Assembly: GCA_018714665.1 (NCBI GenBank)
Contig: DVNA01000113.1
Location: forward strand, 1-9,729
DNA length: 9,729 nucleotides
Direction: 5' to 3'
Source: Candidatus Gallibacteroides avistercoris
GTDB lineage: Bacteria; Bacteroidota; Bacteroidia; Bacteroidales; CHK158-818
In this document: positions 7,228-9,729 of the stretch, piece after piece
How the letters are laid out: each line of letters starts with the position of its first letter
Position numbering within the stretch: position 1 is the first letter of the stretch
Position numbers and translations under genes: made by a program
The notes under the pieces: generated by a model
Databases searched by the model: none
Seen by the model: the letters and a program-made list of their open reading frames with translations, nothing else
Told to the model about the DNA's origin: nothing

Positions 7228-7264
7228 AAAAAGAAAGAGAGAAGAGAGCCTCAACGGCTGTCTC
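7228..7264 (-). terminator. Likely terminator of the glnK-amtB transcript
   Basis: On the minus strand GAG-AC-AGCC (7264-7256, AC unpaired) pairs with GGCTCTC (7250-7244) around a 5-nt loop. A pyrimidine and T-rich run (TTCTCTCTTTCTTTTT, 7243-7228) follows. It begins 72 nt after the amtB stop codon. The bulged stem makes it weaker than the secA terminator. Confidence 0.5.
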
Positions 7265-7335
7265 CTCCCCATAGGATACAAAAAGCGTGGTTTTAATATT
7301 ATGTTCTGATTTTATTCTTAAATATCAACCAAACA

Positions 7336-8706
7336 TCAGTTATAAGCCGATTCTCCGTGTTCGTAAATATCAAGTCCTTCTTCTTCAACCCGCGCAGACA
7401 CTCTCAATCCATGTATCTTATCCAAGCCTTTAAATACGATGAATCCCATGATAGCAGCCCATGCACCAACAACTATCGCTCCAAAAACCTGGGCGAAGAA
7501 GAATCCCCATCCAAAGCCATAGAACAGTCCGTTAGAGGTAGAAAACAATCCCGTCAGGATGGTTCCTGTAAAACCACAAACGCCATGTACAGAGGAGGCA
7601 CCTACCGGATCATCAACTTTCAAAACATGGTCTATAAATTCTACTGCATATACCATCAGAATTCCACAAATGGTTCCTATTGCCACAGCTCCGGCTGGTG
7701 ATACAAGATCGCATCCAGCTGTTATTCCCACTAAACCGGCCAGAATACCGTTCAAAGTCAACGAAAGCGATGGTTTTTTATATTTCAACCAGCTTGTTAC
7801 CAAAGAGAAGAAACCTCCCGCACAAGCAGCTAAATTGGTTGTCAAAAACACGTGCGATATGGCGGTAGCATTTTCAGTTCCGGAAGCTGCCAACTGAGAC
7901 CCAGGGTTAAATCCGAACCAACCAAACCAAAGAATAAAGACTCCTAATGAGGCTATCGTCAGATTATGTCCCGGAATTGCTTTTGACCGGCCATCTTTTC
8001 CGTATTTACCCAAACGCGGGCCAATAATAGCGGCACCTACAAAGGCAATAATCCCTCCTACTTCGTGTACAATAGTAGAACCGGCAAAATCATGAAAGGC
8101 GTTTCCAAATATATTCATCATAAAACTTCCTTCTTCGCCATTCATCAACCAACCACCGCCCCATGTCCAATGTCCTGAAACAGGGTAAATCAATACACTG
8201 ATAAAGACGGTATAAGCCAAGTACATAGAAAATTTTGTCCGTTCTGCCATGGCACCTGATACAATTGTTGCAGAGGTGGCGCAAAATACAGTCTGAAAAA
8301 TCAAGAATCCTTCTATGGGCAAACCCATATCATAAAAAGAGAGATCACAAAAATGAGGTGTTCCAATAAAAGCCCCGGCTCCGAACATTAAACCAAATCC
8401 AATAACCCAAAACAAAAGAGATCCCAACATAAAGTCGATAAAGTTTTTCATTAAAATATTGGCGGTATTTTTGGTTCGGGTGAACCCTGCCTCTACCAAT
8501 GCAAAACCCGGTTGCATGAAGAACACCAACATGGCGGCCAACAACATCCAAACAGTATCAAGGGAACTGTTTGTTTCGGCAATCATATCTACAATATTGG
8601 ATGGAGCTGATTCCTGTGCGACAGCTGCAACGGGACAGATCAAACAGAGAATTACCGGTAACAGGTATTTATATCGAATTATTTTGTATAATGTATATTT
8701 ATCCAT
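7336..8706 (-). CDS. amtB: Ammonium transporter AmtB
   Basis: 456 residues. An inner-membrane trimeric channel that takes up ammonium. The frame is open as far as 9030, but that extension overlaps glnK and encodes no sensible protein. The ATG at 8706 gives a signal peptide (1-30, PVAAVA|QE), as in E. coli AmtB. Conserved residues, matched by eye to E. coli, are Phe gate F141 (F107) and F266 (F215), W182 in TWGGGW (W148), D206 in DFAGS (D160), the pore histidines H214 (H168) and H374 in VHGVCG (H318), and S270 in FGWFGFNPGS (S219). There are about eleven further membrane helices. The C-terminal GLRVSARVEEEGLDIYEHGESAY is the cytoplasmic tail that takes part in GlnK control. A loop before DFAGS (about 190-203) is longer than in E. 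coli. It lies 50 nt after glnK and is surely co-transcribed. Confidence 0.97.
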   Translation of the reverse strand: MDKYTLYKIIRYKYLLPVILCLICPVAAVAQESAPSNIVDMIAETNSSLDTVWMLLAAMLVFFMQPGFALVEAGFTRTKNTANILMKNFIDFMLGSLLFWVIGFGLMFGAGAFIGTPHFCDLSFYDMGLPIEGFLIFQTVFCATSATIVSGAMAERTKFSMYLAYTVFISVLIYPVSGHWTWGGGWLMNGEEGSFMMNIFGNAFHDFAGSTIVHEVGGIIAFVGAAIIGPRLGKYGKDGRSKAIPGHNLTIASLGVFILWFGWFGFNPGSQLAASGTENATAISHVFLTTNLAACAGGFFSLVTSWLKYKKPSLSLTLNGILAGLVGITAGCDLVSPAGAVAIGTICGILMVYAVEFIDHVLKVDDPVGASSVHGVCGFTGTILTGLFSTSNGLFYGFGWGFFFAQVFGAIVVGAWAAIMGFIVFKGLDKIHGLRVSARVEEEGLDIYEHGESAYN

Positions 8707-8728
8707 AATTTTCAATTTTTTCAGGTCA

Positions 8729-8746
8729 TTTGTTTCAAGAAACAAA
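8729..8746. repeat. Inverted repeat between glnK and amtB
   Basis: TTTGTTTC and GAAACAAA are exact 8-bp reverse complements separated by two bases, centred in the 50-nt spacer between the glnK stop and the amtB start. As RNA it gives a weak 7-bp A/U-rich stem with a CAAG loop; as DNA it could be a dimer site. It could adjust amtB expression relative to glnK, but nothing proves this. Confidence 0.4.
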
Positions 8747-8756
8747 CAGATATTTT

Positions 8757-9107
8757 TTATTTCGTAGCGTTGTAAAGAGCGATATCTCCTCGTTCTCCTG
8801 TACGGATACGTATGGCATCTTCCAAGGGTATGATAAAAATCCGCCCATCTCCTATTTCTCCGGTATAAGCTGCTTGCTGAATGGCTTTCACCGTCTTTTC
8901 CACATTTATATCTCGAACCACAACTGAAATCAACACCCGTTCTATATAGCTGGTATCGTATATAACCCCTCGATAAATTCGCTCTTGACGTGCTTTTCCC
9001 ACGCCACGGACATCGTAGTACGATAACCACTCTATATCGGCCGCTTCCAATGCCTCTTTGACTTCATCAAATTTTGTCTTACGAATAATTGCTTCAATTT
9101 TTTTCAT
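8757..9107 (-). CDS. glnK: P-II family nitrogen regulator, GlnK type
   Basis: 116 residues, the normal P-II length. The trimer senses ATP/ADP and 2-oxoglutarate and, in GlnK types, plugs AmtB when nitrogen is plentiful; the adjacent amtB supports this. Visible landmarks are MKKIEAIIRK at the start, the T-loop YRGVIY (45-50, with Y50 equal to the modified Tyr51 of E. coli), the B-loop TGEIGDGRIF (82-91) and the closing IRIRTGE (99-105, R100 and R102 for nucleotide). Against recalled E. coli GlnB, the T-loop is one residue shorter (GVGKARQERIYRGVIY). Gln39, which helps hold Mg and 2-oxoglutarate, is A39; K58 is R57, K85 is E84 and K90 is R89. The start at 9107 is the only sensible one. It lies 29 nt after the porin gene, so the three form one transcript; the promoter is outside the window. 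Confidence 0.95.
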   Translation of the reverse strand: MKKIEAIIRKTKFDEVKEALEAADIEWLSYYDVRGVGKARQERIYRGVIYDTSYIERVLISVVVRDINVEKTVKAIQQAAYTGEIGDGRIFIIPLEDAIRIRTGERGDIALYNATK

Positions 9108-9136
9108 AATCCTGTTTTTTAATTGTCTTCAATTTT

Positions 9137-9729
9137 CTAAAATGTCAATCCAAATGACATATATGCCCTGTTCGCTGCCGGATTAAACGTTACTTTTGCA
9201 AAGAGAGGCAAAGCAAACGTATCACTTAAAGGTATCTCGCGTGATCCTCCAACACCAATATTCACAACATCAAAGCCATCGGAGTAAGCTCCTTCCCAAG
9301 GAGTAAGGCCTAACTCCACACTCATATCCGTATTCCACAGCATGAAGCCGTAGGAGGCTTCTACATAGGAAGAATAATCCTGACTATGACCATATCCCCA
9401 ATTATCTGCTCCTGCAAAATTCGTATACCAACTTAGCGTCAAAGGGAATGATTCTCCAAAATTGTACGAAACTCCCGCTTCAAACGTATGTGCTGTATTT
9501 TTGTCCTTCTGGTAATTAAAATATTGAGGCGAAGCTGTATAATTGAACCAATAGTCGGTAATTACAGCCGAGAATCCTCCAACGGTATAACCCACTGAAA
9601 AATCAAGTTCAAGATCCATTTTCGTCAAATCGGACGAAGCCCATGCTCCGAATGAAAACCCTTTATATGCTATCCCCAAGTTTGGCTGGATACTTACCGA
9701 TCCTAATTGTTGTCCGCGCCAAATATAGC
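9137..9729 (-). CDS. TorF-like outer-membrane beta-barrel protein (5' end outside window)
   Basis: The frame is open to the right edge, so the start and signal peptide are missing; about 197 residues are visible. The first visible residues, YIWRGQQLG, followed by SIQPNLGIAYKGFSFGAWASS, match the opening of the TorF putative porin family after the signal peptide. Alternating aromatic/hydrophobic strands (VGGFSAVITDYWFNY, FEAGVSYNFG, YVEASYGFMLW) and a final AYMSFGLTF with a C-terminal Phe are marks of an outer-membrane barrel and its assembly signal. A TTG within the frame at 9679 is not a real start, because homology continues upstream of it. The substrate of this family is not established. 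Its place 29 nt before glnK-amtB suggests entry of ammonium or another small nitrogen compound, which is inference. Confidence 0.85.
   Translation of the reverse strand, partial: YIWRGQQLGSVSIQPNLGIAYKGFSFGAWASSDLTKMDLELDFSVGYTVGGFSAVITDYWFNYTASPQYFNYQKDKNTAHTFEAGVSYNFGESFPLTLSWYTNFAGADNWGYGHSQDYSSYVEASYGFMLWNTDMSVELGLTPWEGAYSDGFDVVNIGVGGSREIPLSDTFALPLFAKVTFNPAANRAYMSFGLTF

Noticed and set aside
8707..9030. N-terminal extension of the AmtB frame back to 9030
   Set aside because: The extension overlaps glnK in another frame and reads as an Arg/Tyr-rich shadow. The ATG at 8706 gives a proper signal peptide.
9677..9679. TTG as start of the TorF-like gene
   Set aside because: The frame continues to the window edge with family-like residues (YIWRGQQLG), so the true start lies outside.

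Overview
The window looks like a chromosomal segment from a Bacteroidales bacterium (phylum Bacteroidota); I cannot fix the genus. The evidence is a 1096-residue SecA with the insertions seen in Bacteroides-type SecA, promoter-like sites of the Bacteroidota form (TTG/TTTG, about 18-20 nt, TAnnTTTG) instead of -35/-10 boxes, no obvious Shine-Dalgarno sequences, and typical Bacteroidales families (PafA-like phosphatase fold, DUF4105, TorF-like porin, secreted beta-helix protein). Every gene I can support lies on the minus strand, so transcription runs from high to low coordinates. I see no insertion sequence, CRISPR array, tRNA, rRNA or phage gene.

Layout in transcription order. (1) 9729-7336 is a nitrogen-uptake cluster: a TorF-like outer-membrane beta-barrel protein (5' end outside the window), then a P-II signal protein (GlnK type), then the AmtB ammonium channel, followed by a likely terminator at about 7228-7264. 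The porin could bring small solutes across the outer membrane, AmtB would carry ammonium across the inner membrane, and GlnK would gate AmtB. (2) 7335-6793 is a 543-nt gap without a conventional gene, but not empty. It holds a strong promoter-like site, a possible short RNA with two competing hairpins, a 10-codon ORF and a T10 tract, an isolated perfect 11-bp hairpin, and a second promoter-like site just ahead of the next gene. (3) 6792-599 is a three-gene run: a DUF4105 membrane protein, a secreted alkaline-phosphatase-fold protein, and secA. The first two are 10 nt apart, the last two 94 nt apart. secA is followed by a good intrinsic terminator. (4) 502-1 is the 5' part of a secreted right-handed beta-helix, carbohydrate-active-type protein.

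The two most notable points are as follows. The phosphatase-fold protein upstream of secA keeps the fold landmarks and spacing of PafA, but has lost nearly all metal-binding and catalytic residues, so it is probably a pseudoenzyme. The 7041-7152 block between amtB and the DUF4105 gene looks like an undescribed small RNA or attenuator-like leader. The P-II protein also has an altered T-loop. Comparisons with PafA, E. coli AmtB, GlnB and SecA rest on recalled reference sequences, not on an alignment run here.
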